A DNA stretch of 64,000 bases from Neobacillus fumarioli NBRC 102428. Lineage in GTDB: Bacteria; Bacillota; Bacilli; Bacillales; Cytobacillaceae. Of this stretch, positions 27,854 to 37,363 are shown one piece after another (within the stretch, counting starts at the first letter, position 1; each line of letters opens with the position of its first letter). The notes under the pieces were generated by a model. That model saw only the letters and a program-made list of their open reading frames with translations, was not told where the DNA came from and did not search any database. Location of the stretch: NCBI RefSeq assembly GCF_001591485.1, contig NZ_BCUZ01000003.1, positions 1 to 64,000 of the forward strand, given 5' to 3'. Both the position numbers and the translations under genes were made by a program.

Positions 27854-27858
27854 AAGTT

Positions 27859-28809
27859 TTATGCCGCAACATCCCGTTTCTTGAAAACAATGTAAGAAAG
27901 AGTTTGAAAAGTAACAAAATATATGACAAGCATGGCAATAGAAAACGGCAGTGTCATTCCATCAACAAGTGGTGTTCCTTCGATATACTGCTTTAAATCC
28001 GTATTGGCAAACAAACTATATTTTGCCCAGGAATATTTTAAAGCGAGCAACGCTGTGAACTGATCTCCGGTGAATAGTAAGAACAGCGAGAGTCCAATCG
28101 CCAGTGAGCTATTCCGGAAAACGGTTGAAATCATGAACGCCATTGTTACCAACATAATCATTTTAATCGAGTTCAACCCATAATAGATAAGGAGATGAAC
28201 GACAATATTTTGCTCGGTAACCTTGCCATTATAATAATCTAAGTATGGAACAGTCCTTTCCGGCGGTCCAAAAAGGATCATTCCCAAGACAGTTGAACAA
28301 ACAAACAGCACCGCCAGCATAAAGAAGGCACATAATAAAACTGTTAAATATTTTGATGTCAGGATCTTTGTCCGGCTGATCGGCCGAATCAAAAGCAGCT
28401 TAACGGTCCCCCAATTAAATTCACTGGCAACAATTCCAGCCGCAATAATGATCGTGAATAATCCTGTTAATATAATTAATTCCGATGCATCTTTTACAAA
28501 TGACCAAACATGGTATTTCGTTTCTTTAGGTGGTAAATTGTGTTGAATTCGATAGTTATTAATGGCCATTTCTTTTTTAAAAAATTGTTTTTCTACTTTG
28601 GAATGACTTTGCTGCAATTGCCTATTTAACGCGTCATTTTCTTCCTTCAGTGTTTCTGTCCAATTTTTCTCAACCGTTATCGTTCCGCTTGTCTGATATT
28701 TTGTAAAAATGCCAAGCACCGTCACCCCTATAACTAGGATGGTAATCATTACATACGTTCCCGGGCGTTTGAAAATTTTTATCCATTCATTTTTGATTAA
28801 GTTAACCAT
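27859..28809 (-). CDS. ABC-2 type transporter permease subunit
   Basis: A 316-residue membrane protein. The first helix follows NEWIKIFKRPGTY, typical of ABC-2/bacitracin-type permeases. A large extracellular segment rich in K, E and Q (about residues 40-100) precedes five further hydrophobic segments, including SELIILTGLFTIIIAAGIVASEF. It would export a substrate or sense a peptide with a partner ATPase, but neither neighbour encodes one. Convergent with rarA; upstream is the tcdA terminator. Substrate unknown. Confidence 0.8.
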   Translation of the reverse strand: MVNLIKNEWIKIFKRPGTYVMITILVIGVTVLGIFTKYQTSGTITVEKNWTETLKEENDALNRQLQQSHSKVEKQFFKKEMAINNYRIQHNLPPKETKYHVWSFVKDASELIILTGLFTIIIAAGIVASEFNWGTVKLLLIRPISRTKILTSKYLTVLLCAFFMLAVLFVCSTVLGMILFGPPERTVPYLDYYNGKVTEQNIVVHLLIYYGLNSIKMIMLVTMAFMISTVFRNSSLAIGLSLFLLFTGDQFTALLALKYSWAKYSLFANTDLKQYIEGTPLVDGMTLPFSIAMLVIYFVTFQTLSYIVFKKRDVAA

Positions 28810-28958
28810 GTGCTGCCCCCCTTTGAATATTCAGACATAATGATATAATTTAAGTGCTACAACTTTCGCCATTGATGCAAAAAAAGGTTTTCATTCCCCT
28901 TTCATCTTACGGGCAATAAAATCTTAATTACCAGAGTGATTTTATCTCTCCTAATGTA

Positions 28959-28987
28959 ATAAAACCCCATCCAAGTATAGATGAGGT
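28959..28987 (-). terminator. Terminator after tcdA
   Basis: An 8-bp stem (28964-28971 with 28980-28987, one G-T pair) followed by TTTTATTA on the minus strand, right after the tcdA stop. Confidence 0.8.
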
Positions 28988-28997
28988 CTTATCCTAA

Positions 28998-29765
28998 CTA
29001 GTTTTCATCCTTCACACGAGTAATCTTAATATCCTTCAACAATTCCCGAACAACATAGCTTGCCATGATTAGGCCGCATGTTGATGGGACGAATGCATTG
29101 GATGAAGGCGGCATTTTTGCTTTTCGAATCTCAGCCTGTTCATTACCAACTACTTTGCGGACATCCTCGCGAATCACAATCGGGCTTTCATCAGAAAAGA
29201 CGACCGGAATACCTTTTCTAATTCCATCTTTTCGAAGTTTAGCTCGGATGACCTTTGCAATCGGGTCTGTATGTGTTTTTGAAATATCGGCGATTTGGAA
29301 GCGGGTCGGGTCCATTTTATTGGCCGCTCCCATACTTGAAATAATCGGGATATTTCTTTTCAAACATTCTTTCATCAAATGAACTTTATAAATAATCGTA
29401 TCAGAGGCGTCAACAAAGAAATCGATTTTGTGGCTGAAAATTTCTTCATAGGTTTCTTCCGTGTAAAACATTTTAAGCGGAATTACTTCACAATCGGGAT
29501 TAATATCTTTAATCCGCGCTGCCATAATATCGACTTTTGGCTGGCCAATAGTTGAGAGCAGTGCAACAAGTTGCCGATTCACATTGGTAATATCAACATC
29601 GTCTTTATCAATCAAGATCAACCGTCCGACTCCAGAGCGGGCAAGAGCTTCCGCAGCAAATGAGCCGACACCGCCAATCCCTAAAACAGCGACCGTGCTG
29701 TTTTTCATGATATCAAGACCTTCTTTCCCTATTGCAAGCTCATTACGAGAAAATTGATGCAGCAT
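28998..29765 (-). CDS. tcdA: tRNA threonylcarbamoyladenosine dehydratase TcdA
   Basis: A 255-residue E1/ThiF-like enzyme that uses ATP to cyclise t6A37 in tRNA to ct6A. The nucleotide-binding motif is VLGIGGVGSFAAEALARSGV, followed by LIDKDDVDITNVNRQ. The catalytic-type cysteine region is PSTCGLIMASYVV. The start is the ATG behind TTGGAGG; an ATG 27 bases upstream has no site. Its position next to the 6S RNA gene and aspS is the same as in B. subtilis (yrvM). Confidence 0.93.
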   Translation of the reverse strand: MLHQFSRNELAIGKEGLDIMKNSTVAVLGIGGVGSFAAEALARSGVGRLILIDKDDVDITNVNRQLVALLSTIGQPKVDIMAARIKDINPDCEVIPLKMFYTEETYEEIFSHKIDFFVDASDTIIYKVHLMKECLKRNIPIISSMGAANKMDPTRFQIADISKTHTDPIAKVIRAKLRKDGIRKGIPVVFSDESPIVIREDVRKVVGNEQAEIRKAKMPPSSNAFVPSTCGLIMASYVVRELLKDIKITRVKDEN

Positions 29766-29849
29766 TGATGTTCCTCCAAATTTAAATTTCACATAGTACT
29801 ATCATATCACGTTAAAAAATATATCATACTTTGACCTTTAATATATAAG

Positions 29850-29869
29850 AAAAACCCCCAACCAGGGGG
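29850..29869 (-). terminator. Terminator of the 6S RNA
   Basis: CCCCC/GGGGG stem (29855-29859 with 29865-29869) followed by five T on the minus strand, about 15 bases downstream of the 6S RNA closing stem. Confidence 0.8.
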
Positions 29870-29879
29870 CAATGAATGC

Positions 29880-30094
29880 AAAAATATAGAGAGTCCCAAT
29901 GATGCCGTCGCTTTTTAATCCCTTGTTTTGATCCCGCATTCAGCAGGTGGGTGTCCTATTTCGGATGTTGTAAGTCCCCGGGCTCGTCAAAGAGCAGGGC
30001 ATTTACGCAATCAGAAAACTCCGGACTCCCGAGTAAATAATGTTCGGTCAAAACTTAAGGTGATTCAACGTACATCTCAGGACTCTCTTTAACT
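29880..30094 (-). ncRNA. ssrS: 6S RNA (BsrA type)
   Basis: A gene-free 385-base gap between aspS and tcdA holds the Bacillus 6S-1 RNA in its usual place. The ends pair: GAGAGTCC near the 5' end with GGACTCTC near the 3' end. The interior carries the CTCGGGAG and GAGCCCGGGGAC type stems around a large central bubble that mimics an open promoter. 6S RNA binds SigA RNA polymerase and tunes transcription in stationary phase. The 5' end is set from the promoter; the 3' end is approximate. Confidence 0.9.
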
Positions 30095-30101
30095 TACGTT
30101 C

Positions 30102-30130
30102 ATCATAGCATATTTGGAAAACGGCTTCAA
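30102..30130 (-). promoter_or_regulatory. SigA promoter of the 6S RNA
   Basis: On the minus strand: TTGAAG (30130-30125), 17 bases, TATGAT (30107-30102), giving a start near 30094-30095. Confidence 0.75.
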
Positions 30131-30150
30131 GGTGAAAGGACTATTTTCTA

Positions 30151-31920
30151 TTATTTCGTAACCTTTAATGACAAATGCAATTCTTCCAATTGAGCATCCG
30201 AAACTTCACCTGGTGCATCCGTTAACAGACAGCTAGCACTTGCTGTTTTTGGAAAAGCAATCGTATCTCTCAGGTTAGAACTTCCGGCTAAAAGCATGAC
30301 TAAACGGTCAAGGCCGATGGCGATACCGCCATGTGGCGGTGTGCCATATTCAAATGCATTCATCAGAAATCCAAATTGCTCCCTAGCCTGTTCTGGTGTG
30401 AATCCAAGAACGTTGAACATTTTCTCTTGAATATTACGTTCGAATATCCTTAAGGAGCCGCCGCCAAGCTCATACCCATTCAACACGATGTCATAGGCTT
30501 GGGCCCGTACTTTTGACGGATCCGAATCGAGCAGCGGTAAATCTTCCCGAACCGGCATTGTAAATGGATGATGGGCAGCATAATAACGACCTTCTTCTTC
30601 ATCGTATTCAAGGAGCGGCCAGTCTGTAATCCATAAGAAATGGAATAAGCTTTGGTCAATCAAATTCAATTCTTTACCAAGTTTAAGCCTAAGAGCTCCT
30701 AAGGAATCGGCAACAACACTCTTCTTGTCAGCGACAAACAGCAACAAGTCCCCTTCTGTCGCTTCAAGGGTTGCTTTTATTGCTGCGCCTTCCTCTTCTG
30801 AGAAGAATTTCGCGATCGGGCCTTTTAAGCCGTCTGTCTCCACTTTTAACCATGCAAGACCTTTAGCGCCGTATCGTGCAGCAAACTCACCCAGAGCATC
30901 AATATCCTTGCGGGAGTACTTATCCGCACTGCCTTTCACATTAATGGCTTTTACTTGGCCTCCGTTTGCAACTGCACTTGAAAAAACCTTAAAGCCTGAA
31001 TCTTTTACAATTTCGGAAACATCGACGAGTTCCAGTCCGAAGCGGGTATCCGGCTTATCTGAACCGAAGCGGCTTATAGCTTCATCATAGCTCATCCGCG
31101 GGAACGGAGTGGTAATTTCTAATCCTTTTACATCCTTCATCAATTTGGACATCATTCTTTCGAGCATGTCCATGATGTCCTCTTGACTTAGGAAACTAGT
31201 TTCAATATCAACTTGTGTAAATTCCGGCTGCCGGTCAGCCCGTAAGTCTTCATCGCGGAAGCAGCGGGCAATTTGATAGTAGCGTTCAATACCTCCCACC
31301 ATTAAAAGCTGCTTGAACAGCTGCGGTGATTGCGGCAGTGCATAAAATTCACCCGGATGTACACGGCTTGGGACTAAATAGTCACGGGCACCTTCTGGGG
31401 TACTTTTCGTTAAAATTGGTGTCTCGATATCGATAAATCCTTCTGAATCAAGGAAATTTCGAATGGTTTGCGTCACTTGATGGCGCATTTTTAATGTTTC
31501 AAACATAACCGGGCGGCGAAAATCTAAATAACGGTATTTTAACCTTACATCCTCCGATGCATCTGTTTTATCGGAAATTGTAAACGGTGGTGTTTTCGCC
31601 TCATTAATGATCGTTACGGTTTCAGCTTGGACTTCTATTTTTCCAGTTTTTATGTTCTGATTAATGGTTTCCGGATCACGGGCAACAACGGTCCCGACAA
31701 CATCTAATACATATTCATTGCGGATTTTCTCCGCCGTTTGTAATGCTTCCTGCGATACTTCCGGATTAAAAACAACTTGAATAATTCCGGAGCGGTCGCG
31801 GAGATCGATAAAAATTAATCCTCCCAAGTCACGCCGCCGCTGTACCCAGCCTTTTAATGTCACCTTTTCCCCTATTGCCCTTTCTGGTACATCTCCACAA
31901 AAATATGATCTGCCAAACAT
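30151..31920 (-). CDS. aspS: Aspartyl-tRNA synthetase
   Basis: A 589-residue bacterial-type class IIb synthetase charging tRNA-Asp. The N-terminal OB-fold anticodon domain holds [15 protein letters not shown] and [14 protein letters not shown]. Class II motif 2 is [17 protein letters not shown] and motif 3 [13 protein letters not shown]. The GAD insertion domain lies between. It is co-transcribed with hisS (12-base gap) under one T-box. Confidence 0.97.
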   Translation of the reverse strand: MFGRSYFCGDVPERAIGEKVTLKGWVQRRRDLGGLIFIDLRDRSGIIQVVFNPEVSQEALQTAEKIRNEYVLDVVGTVVARDPETINQNIKTGKIEVQAETVTIINEAKTPPFTISDKTDASEDVRLKYRYLDFRRPVMFETLKMRHQVTQTIRNFLDSEGFIDIETPILTKSTPEGARDYLVPSRVHPGEFYALPQSPQLFKQLLMVGGIERYYQIARCFRDEDLRADRQPEFTQVDIETSFLSQEDIMDMLERMMSKLMKDVKGLEITTPFPRMSYDEAISRFGSDKPDTRFGLELVDVSEIVKDSGFKVFSSAVANGGQVKAINVKGSADKYSRKDIDALGEFAARYGAKGLAWLKVETDGLKGPIAKFFSEEEGAAIKATLEATEGDLLLFVADKKSVVADSLGALRLKLGKELNLIDQSLFHFLWITDWPLLEYDEEEGRYYAAHHPFTMPVREDLPLLDSDPSKVRAQAYDIVLNGYELGGGSLRIFERNIQEKMFNVLGFTPEQAREQFGFLMNAFEYGTPPHGGIAIGLDRLVMLLAGSSNLRDTIAFPKTASASCLLTDAPGEVSDAQLEELHLSLKVTK

Positions 31921-31932
31921 GTTTATCCTCCT

Positions 31933-33204
31933 TTAACCATGAAGCTTAAGGAATTGCTCAACAAAAGCATCCAAAGCCAGTTCTGTTTGTTCTCCTGTCG
32001 CCATATTTTTCACACTAATTTTGTTGTTTTTTAACTCTTCTTCACCTAAAGTGGCAACATACTTCGCTTTCAAGCGGTCAGCTGCCTTAAATTGTGCTTT
32101 TATTTTGCGGTCTAAGTAATCTCGTTCTGCAGAAAAACCAGCCAGACGAAGCTGCTGCAGCAGTCCAACCGTATAATCTTTTGCCTCTTGGCCAATTGCT
32201 GCCAGATAACAGTCAATGCCTTCCCCAACATTTGGCTCAATTCCTTCTGCTTTCAATGCAGCGATAAACCGCTCGATACTGAGTGCAAAACCTATTCCGG
32301 CTGTATTCGGCCCGCCGATTTCCTCTACTAAGCCGTTATAGCGGCCGCCGCCGCAAAGGGTAGAAATCGCGCCAAAGCCCTCAACATCACTCATGATTTC
32401 AAACGTTGTATGATTATAGTAATCTAAACCTCTTACTAATTTGGCATCCACTTCAAATGGGATATCAAGCTGTGTTAAATACTGTTTGACCTTCTCAAAA
32501 TAGGCTTTCGATTCATCATTAAGATAATCCAGGATGGATGGAGCTGTTTTCATTAATTCGTGGTCACGGTCTTGTTTGCAATCCAGAATTCTCAGCGGAT
32601 TCTTCTCAAGCCGTGTTTGGCAATCGTGGCAAAACTCCCCGATTCGTGGCTTGAAGTGATTCACTAATGCCTCACGATGGGCTTTGCGGCTTTCTTGATC
32701 CCCAAGACTATTTATGATGAGTTTCAGCTTTTTTAAGCCCATTTCTTTATAAAGATTCATGGCAAGAGAAATCACTTCGGCGTCAATAGCTGGATCGGTT
32801 GAGCCAAGCGCCTCGATACCAAATTGAACAAACTGGCGGAAACGGCCTGCCTGCGGACGTTCATATCGGAACATCGGCCCCATATAATAAAGCTTCACAG
32901 GCTGTTGAGCTTGCCCAAACATTTTCTTCTCGACAAATGCTCTCACGACCGGAGCCGTTCCTTCCGGCCTTAGTGTAATACTTCGCCCTCCGCGGTCTTC
33001 GAATGTATACATTTCCTTTTGAACGATATCGGTAGTATCGCCGACACCTCTTAAAAAAAGCTCGGTATGTTCAAAAATCGGCGTGCGAATTTCTTGATAT
33101 TGATAATTTCGGCAAAGCTCTCTTGCTTTTGTTTCAATTTGCTGCCACAGTTCAACTTCTTCAGGCAATATGTCCTGAGTCCCTCTTGGGATGCTGATTG
33201 ACAT
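31933..33204 (-). CDS. hisS: Histidyl-tRNA synthetase
   Basis: A 423-residue class II synthetase for tRNA-His. Motif 1 region is near [18 protein letters not shown]; motif 2 is [20 protein letters not shown]. The HisRS-specific stretches [14 protein letters not shown] and [10 protein letters not shown] are present, then a C-terminal anticodon-binding domain. First gene of hisS-aspS, downstream of the T-box leader. Confidence 0.97.
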   Translation of the reverse strand: MSISIPRGTQDILPEEVELWQQIETKARELCRNYQYQEIRTPIFEHTELFLRGVGDTTDIVQKEMYTFEDRGGRSITLRPEGTAPVVRAFVEKKMFGQAQQPVKLYYMGPMFRYERPQAGRFRQFVQFGIEALGSTDPAIDAEVISLAMNLYKEMGLKKLKLIINSLGDQESRKAHREALVNHFKPRIGEFCHDCQTRLEKNPLRILDCKQDRDHELMKTAPSILDYLNDESKAYFEKVKQYLTQLDIPFEVDAKLVRGLDYYNHTTFEIMSDVEGFGAISTLCGGGRYNGLVEEIGGPNTAGIGFALSIERFIAALKAEGIEPNVGEGIDCYLAAIGQEAKDYTVGLLQQLRLAGFSAERDYLDRKIKAQFKAADRLKAKYVATLGEEELKNNKISVKNMATGEQTELALDAFVEQFLKLHG

Positions 33205-33261
33205 AGCGAAAACCTCCTCTTAAAATGACTTAATCATTATGTATGGATTTCCATTTCCAAA

Positions 33262-33520
33262 TAAAAAAACTTCCACCCCCTGTATAAAAACAAGGGACGG
33301 AAGTTTAATCCGCGGTGCCACCCTAGTTGAAGTGCATGAAATTCATGCCTTCCTCTCAAACAGTTAACGCCTGTAACGTTCATCTCCTAGTAGAGCATCA
33401 TGCTTTTTCAGAGCGAAACCTACGGAGTGTTCATTCATTAAGATTCATGCAGAAATGCTTTCAGCCCTGGGCATTTCCTCTCTGTTCATGGAATGGCTTA
33501 ATTACTATTCTCCATCATCG
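33262..33520 (-). promoter_or_regulatory. T-box riboswitch of hisS-aspS
   Basis: The leader has the conserved T-box sequence AGGGTGGCACCGCGG (33324-33310). It is followed by a terminator stem pairing AACTTCC...CCCTTG with CAGGGGGTGGAAG and a run of T (33269-33262). Stem I starts near 33520, with GGAG/CTCC closing a specifier loop that carries the loop-E AGTA and GAA elements. Uncharged tRNA switches the leader from termination to read-through. The candidate specifier triplets are AAC (33431-33429) and, two bases on, CAC (33429-33427); see findings. Confidence 0.95.
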
Positions 33521-33586
33521 GTTATGTCGAAATTTCAATTATATTTATTTATCTTACGGACCATTGCAGATTATGTCAAGTACGAT

Positions 33587-33763
33587 TTAGGTTCTTTCTA
33601 AATATTTTTTTAACTTTCTGACATCCCGTGATGTTAATCCGAATTCCGATGCAAGCTCAAACGGAGCGTCATGTTGTTCTTTTTGAAAAACATCATGGAA
33701 ATCCGCACCAAACATACGGCCTTCCAATGATTGAATCATTATTCCTTTTTCACTTGATCTCAA
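33587..33763 (-). CDS. Small protein of unknown function between hisS and dtd
   Basis: A 58-residue frame from a TTG behind AGGGGTG (7-base spacing); an internal ATG at 33739 would give 50 residues but has poor spacing. The protein is charged and has a helix-turn-helix-like C-terminus (FELASEFGLTSRDVRKLKKYL), which vaguely resembles sigma region 4. No membrane segment or cysteine. B. subtilis has a small gene, yrzK, at about this position, which supports it being real. Function unknown; a DNA-binding role is only a guess. Confidence 0.65.
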   Translation of the reverse strand: MRSSEKGIMIQSLEGRMFGADFHDVFQKEQHDAPFELASEFGLTSRDVRKLKKYLERT

Positions 33764-33850
33764 GCCTATTCACCCCTGATTTTTCATTCGTAAACATTAT
33801 TATTTCCAAACAATGTATAAAAATATCAGGGGAAATTTCCTTTTTGAGAA

Positions 33851-33883
33851 TAAACAAAAGGCCTGGAACCACAAAAGTCCAGG
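33851..33883 (-). terminator. Terminator at the end of dtd
   Basis: CCTGGA/TCCAGG stem (33862-33867 with 33878-33883) followed on the minus strand by CCTTTTGTTT, just after the dtd stop. Confidence 0.65.
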
Positions 33884-33885
33884 TC

Positions 33886-34329
33886 TTACTCTTTACTGTC
33901 TACAATTAATGTTACAGGGCCATCATTGATTAAAGCAACATCCATCATGGCTCCAAATACACCGGTTTCAACATGAATTCCTTTCTGCCGGAGCAGCTGG
34001 TTAAAGGTCCTATATATTTCAATGGCATGTTCTGGTCTTGCTGCCGCCAAAAAATTAGGCCTTCTGCCTTTACGGCAATCTCCATAAAGAGTGAATTGCG
34101 ATACAGAAAGAATTTCACCGCCTACATCCAGCAGCGATAAATTCATTTTCCCGTTTTCGTCTTCGAATATTCTAAGGTTGGCTATTTTATCAGCCAGAAA
34201 GCGGGCATCCTCTTCTACATCATCATGCGTAACGCCAACAAGAAGAACAAGACCCTTGGTGATTTGGCCGGTCACTTCACCGTTTACAGTAACACTGGCC
34301 GCTTTACTGCGCTGTACAACAATTCGCAT
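33886..34329 (-). CDS. dtd: D-aminoacyl-tRNA deacylase
   Basis: A 147-residue DTD-fold enzyme that removes D-amino acids (and glycine from tRNA-Ala) from tRNA. Both signature motifs are present: [10 protein letters not shown] and the C-terminal [11 protein letters not shown]. Length matches the family. It follows relA by 12 bases, so the two genes are probably one unit, as in B. subtilis relA-dtd. Confidence 0.96.
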   Translation of the reverse strand: MRIVVQRSKAASVTVNGEVTGQITKGLVLLVGVTHDDVEEDARFLADKIANLRIFEDENGKMNLSLLDVGGEILSVSQFTLYGDCRKGRRPNFLAAARPEHAIEIYRTFNQLLRQKGIHVETGVFGAMMDVALINDGPVTLIVDSKE

Positions 34330-34341
34330 GCTAAATACTCC

Positions 34342-36537
34342 TTAATTCATCATTCGACGGACCGAGTAAATATCAGGAATTTGTTTGATCCGGTCCACAA
34401 CTTTTCGTAAATGGGCGACATTATGAATCGAAATCGACATATTAATCGCAGCCATTTTATTACGGTCGGTTTTACCTGTTACAGCCGAAATATTCGTTTT
34501 AGTCTCATTCACCGCTTGAAGAACTTCATTTAACAAACCACTGCGGTCAAAACCGCTAATTTCAATATCAACATTGTATTCTTTGCGATCGTTTAAAGAT
34601 GATTCCCACTCGACAGGGATTAATCTTGGTTGTGCTTCCTCTTTATCAAGATTGGTACAATCTGCCCGATGAACGGAAACTCCACGGCCTTTCGTAATAT
34701 AACCGACAATTTCATCACCTGGAATCGGATTACAGCACCGGGACAGGCGGATTAACAAGTTATCAATTCCTTGAACTCGGACACCGGATTCCCGTTTTTT
34801 CGAGGAAGGAAACGTCTTTAGGTCAGAAATCGCCTTCGTGAGGTCTGCGGATTGTTCCTGATCGCGTTTTTTCCTCCATTTTTCTGTCAGTCGGTTGGCT
34901 ACCTGCAAGGCCGTGACCCCATTATAACCAACAGCTGCATACATATCTTCTTCATTAGAAAAATTAAATTTCTCCGCAACCTTTTTTAAATTTTCTGGAG
35001 TTAAAATCTCCTTCACATCAAATTCCATATTGCGGATTTCTTTTTCGACCAATTCCTTGCCTTTTATGATATTTTCTTCGCGGCGCTGCTTTTTAAAGAA
35101 AGCGCGGATTTTATTTTTCGCCTGTGAAGTTTGTGCAAGCTTAAGCCAATCCTGACTTGGTCCGTAAGAATGCTTGGAAGTCAAAATTTCAACAATATCG
35201 CCTGTTTTCAGCTTATAATCCAATGTAACCATCTTGCCATTAACTTTGGCTCCAATCGTCTTATTGCCGATTTCCGAGTGAATTCGATAGGCAAAGTCGA
35301 TCGGTACAGAACCGGACGGCAATTCGATGACATCCCCTTTTGGTGTAAAGACAAACACCATGTCGGAAAACAGGTCGATCTTTAATGATTCCATGAATTC
35401 TTCAGCATTGGCAATATCATTTTGAAACTCAAGAATTTCTCTGAACCATGTCAGCTTTTGATCAAAGGATGTGCTTTCGTTTACAGCCTTCCCCTCTTTA
35501 TATGCCCAGTGGGCCGCGATCCCGAATTCCGCGATCCGATGCATTTCAAATGTGCGGATCTGCACTTCCAAAGGATCACCTTTAGGACCAATCACAGTGG
35601 TATGCAAAGACTGATACATATTCGGCTTTGGCATCGCAATATAGTCTTTGAAGCGTCCTGGCATCGGTTTCCAACATGTATGAATAATTCCCAATACCGC
35701 ATAGCAATCTTTTATACTACTTACGACAATGCGCACTGCCAGCAAATCATAAATTTCATTGAACTGCTTATTTTGCAGGGCCATTTTGCGATAAATGCTG
35801 TAAATATGCTTAGGCCTTCCGGAAAGCTCGGCTTTGATTGAAACTTCTTTCAGCCGATCCTGAACCTCTTTCATAACATCTTCAAGGTATTGCTCCCGTT
35901 CCGCCCTCTTCTTCTTCATTAAATTCACAATCCGATAGTATTGCTGCGGATTTAAATAGCGCAAAGCCGTATCCTCAAGCTCCCACTTAATCTTTGAGAT
36001 TCCAAGCCTATGGGCCAATGGTGCAAAAATCTCCAATGTTTCGTTTGAAATCCTACGCTGTTTTTCAGCAGGAAGATGTTTAAGTGTCCGCATATTGTGA
36101 AGCCGGTCGGCAAGCTTAATCAAAATCACCCTGATATCCTGCGCCATAGCAACAAACATTTTCCTGTGATTTTCTGCCTGTTGCTCTTCGTGCGATTTAT
36201 ATTTAATTTTCCCTAATTTGGTAACCCCGTCGACAAGCATAGCTATTTCCGGATTAAAAGCATCCTCTATATCTTGTAAAGATACATTCGTATCTTCCAC
36301 AACATCATGAAGAAAACCGGCAGCGACCGTATCCGGATCCATCTGCAGATCTGCCAAGATTCCCGCAACTTGAATCGGATGAATAATGTACGGTTCACCA
36401 GATTTGCGATATTGGTCACGATGAGCATATTTGGCAAATTCATATGCTTTTTTTACTAAAGCAACATGCTCCTCGTTTAAATATTTCCTAGTCTTGTCGA
36501 TGACCTGGTCGGCTGTCAACACTTGATCATTCGCCAT
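34342..36537 (-). CDS. relA: Bifunctional (p)ppGpp synthetase/hydrolase RelA
   Basis: A 731-residue long RSH protein that makes and degrades (p)ppGpp in the stringent response. The N-terminal HD hydrolase domain has FLHDVVEDT and ADRLHNMRTLKHL. The synthetase domain carries YDLLAVRIVV and the QSLHTTVIGPKG stretch. A TGS domain (VFTPKGDVIELPSGS) and a C-terminal ACT domain (residues about 655-731) follow. The start is the ATG behind AAGGTG; the ATG 45 bases upstream has no site. Confidence 0.97.
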   Translation of the reverse strand: MANDQVLTADQVIDKTRKYLNEEHVALVKKAYEFAKYAHRDQYRKSGEPYIIHPIQVAGILADLQMDPDTVAAGFLHDVVEDTNVSLQDIEDAFNPEIAMLVDGVTKLGKIKYKSHEEQQAENHRKMFVAMAQDIRVILIKLADRLHNMRTLKHLPAEKQRRISNETLEIFAPLAHRLGISKIKWELEDTALRYLNPQQYYRIVNLMKKKRAEREQYLEDVMKEVQDRLKEVSIKAELSGRPKHIYSIYRKMALQNKQFNEIYDLLAVRIVVSSIKDCYAVLGIIHTCWKPMPGRFKDYIAMPKPNMYQSLHTTVIGPKGDPLEVQIRTFEMHRIAEFGIAAHWAYKEGKAVNESTSFDQKLTWFREILEFQNDIANAEEFMESLKIDLFSDMVFVFTPKGDVIELPSGSVPIDFAYRIHSEIGNKTIGAKVNGKMVTLDYKLKTGDIVEILTSKHSYGPSQDWLKLAQTSQAKNKIRAFFKKQRREENIIKGKELVEKEIRNMEFDVKEILTPENLKKVAEKFNFSNEEDMYAAVGYNGVTALQVANRLTEKWRKKRDQEQSADLTKAISDLKTFPSSKKRESGVRVQGIDNLLIRLSRCCNPIPGDEIVGYITKGRGVSVHRADCTNLDKEEAQPRLIPVEWESSLNDRKEYNVDIEISGFDRSGLLNEVLQAVNETKTNISAVTGKTDRNKMAAINMSISIHNVAHLRKVVDRIKQIPDIYSVRRMMN

Positions 36538-36717
36538 GAAATCACCTTTATTTTCATCACAGTTTATTAGTCCATAAGGCAAAAGTCACTCTACAAATAA
36601 ATCGTTCTAAAATAGAATGATTGATACTCTTATCAATTAAAAATAACATAGATGTAAAGAGATTGAAACTATTTTCACGTAAATAATGAAATTTTTGTCG
36701 AATTTTTAAGAAAAGCG

Positions 36718-36778
36718 CAGGAGCACATAACGAGAGGCTAGACCGCTTGCGCTGGACAATGCTCGAAGTCAAAATTTA
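36718..36778. repeat. Dispersed 61-bp repeat, copy 2
   Basis: Matches 9601-9661 with 5 mismatches and lies in the relA-apt gap. Neither copy encodes a protein. Both are adjacent to a terminator. Confidence 0.8.
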
Positions 36779-36789
36779 TACTTATTTTA

Positions 36790-36830
36790 TTTTTTTAAAT
36801 AAAGAGAGCACTCTCTCTTCGAGTGCTCTC
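36790..36830 (-). terminator. Terminator after apt
   Basis: A perfect 10-bp stem GAGAGCACTC/GAGTGCTCTC (36804-36813 with 36821-36830) followed by TTTATTTTTTT on the minus strand. Confidence 0.9.
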
Positions 36831-36835
36831 CATCT

Positions 36836-37348
36836 TTAATACTGCATTAATGTTAAAATATCATAGCCGTCAAGTTTACTTCTGCCATTTAAATAGGTTA
36901 GCTCAATTATGAAAGCAATACCAGCTACGATGCCTCCAAGCTGTTCTACTAATTTAATAGTGGCTTCAATGGTTCCGCCGGTTGCCAATAAATCATCTGT
37001 AATAAGAACGCGTTGTCCCGGTTTAATGGCGTCTTTGTGAATCGTTAATACGTCTTTTCCATATTCCAGCCCATAGCTGACTTTAATGGTTTCACGCGGC
37101 AATTTTCCTTCTTTGCGCACCGGCGCAAAGCCGACACCTAATGAATAGGCAACAGGGCAGCCGATGATAAACCCGCGCGCTTCCGGGCCTACAATCAAAT
37201 CAATCTGTTTATCTTTTGCATAATGTACAATTTGATCAGTAGCATATTTATATGCTGCACCATCATTCATTAATGGTGTAATATCTTTGAAAACAATTCC
37301 CGGCTTTGGGTAGTCCGGTACGATTGCTACAAATTGAGTTAAGTCCAC
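36836..37348 (-). CDS. apt: Adenine phosphoribosyltransferase
   Basis: A 170-residue type I phosphoribosyltransferase that salvages adenine to AMP with PRPP. The PRPP loop is [16 protein letters not shown], and the family stretches [15 protein letters not shown] and [16 protein letters not shown] are present. GTG start behind GGAGGC. It follows recJ by 15 bases, matching the conserved recJ-apt-relA order. Confidence 0.97.
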   Translation of the reverse strand: MDLTQFVAIVPDYPKPGIVFKDITPLMNDGAAYKYATDQIVHYAKDKQIDLIVGPEARGFIIGCPVAYSLGVGFAPVRKEGKLPRETIKVSYGLEYGKDVLTIHKDAIKPGQRVLITDDLLATGGTIEATIKLVEQLGGIVAGIAFIIELTYLNGRSKLDGYDILTLMQY

Positions 37349-37363
37349 TTATTTACTGCCTCC

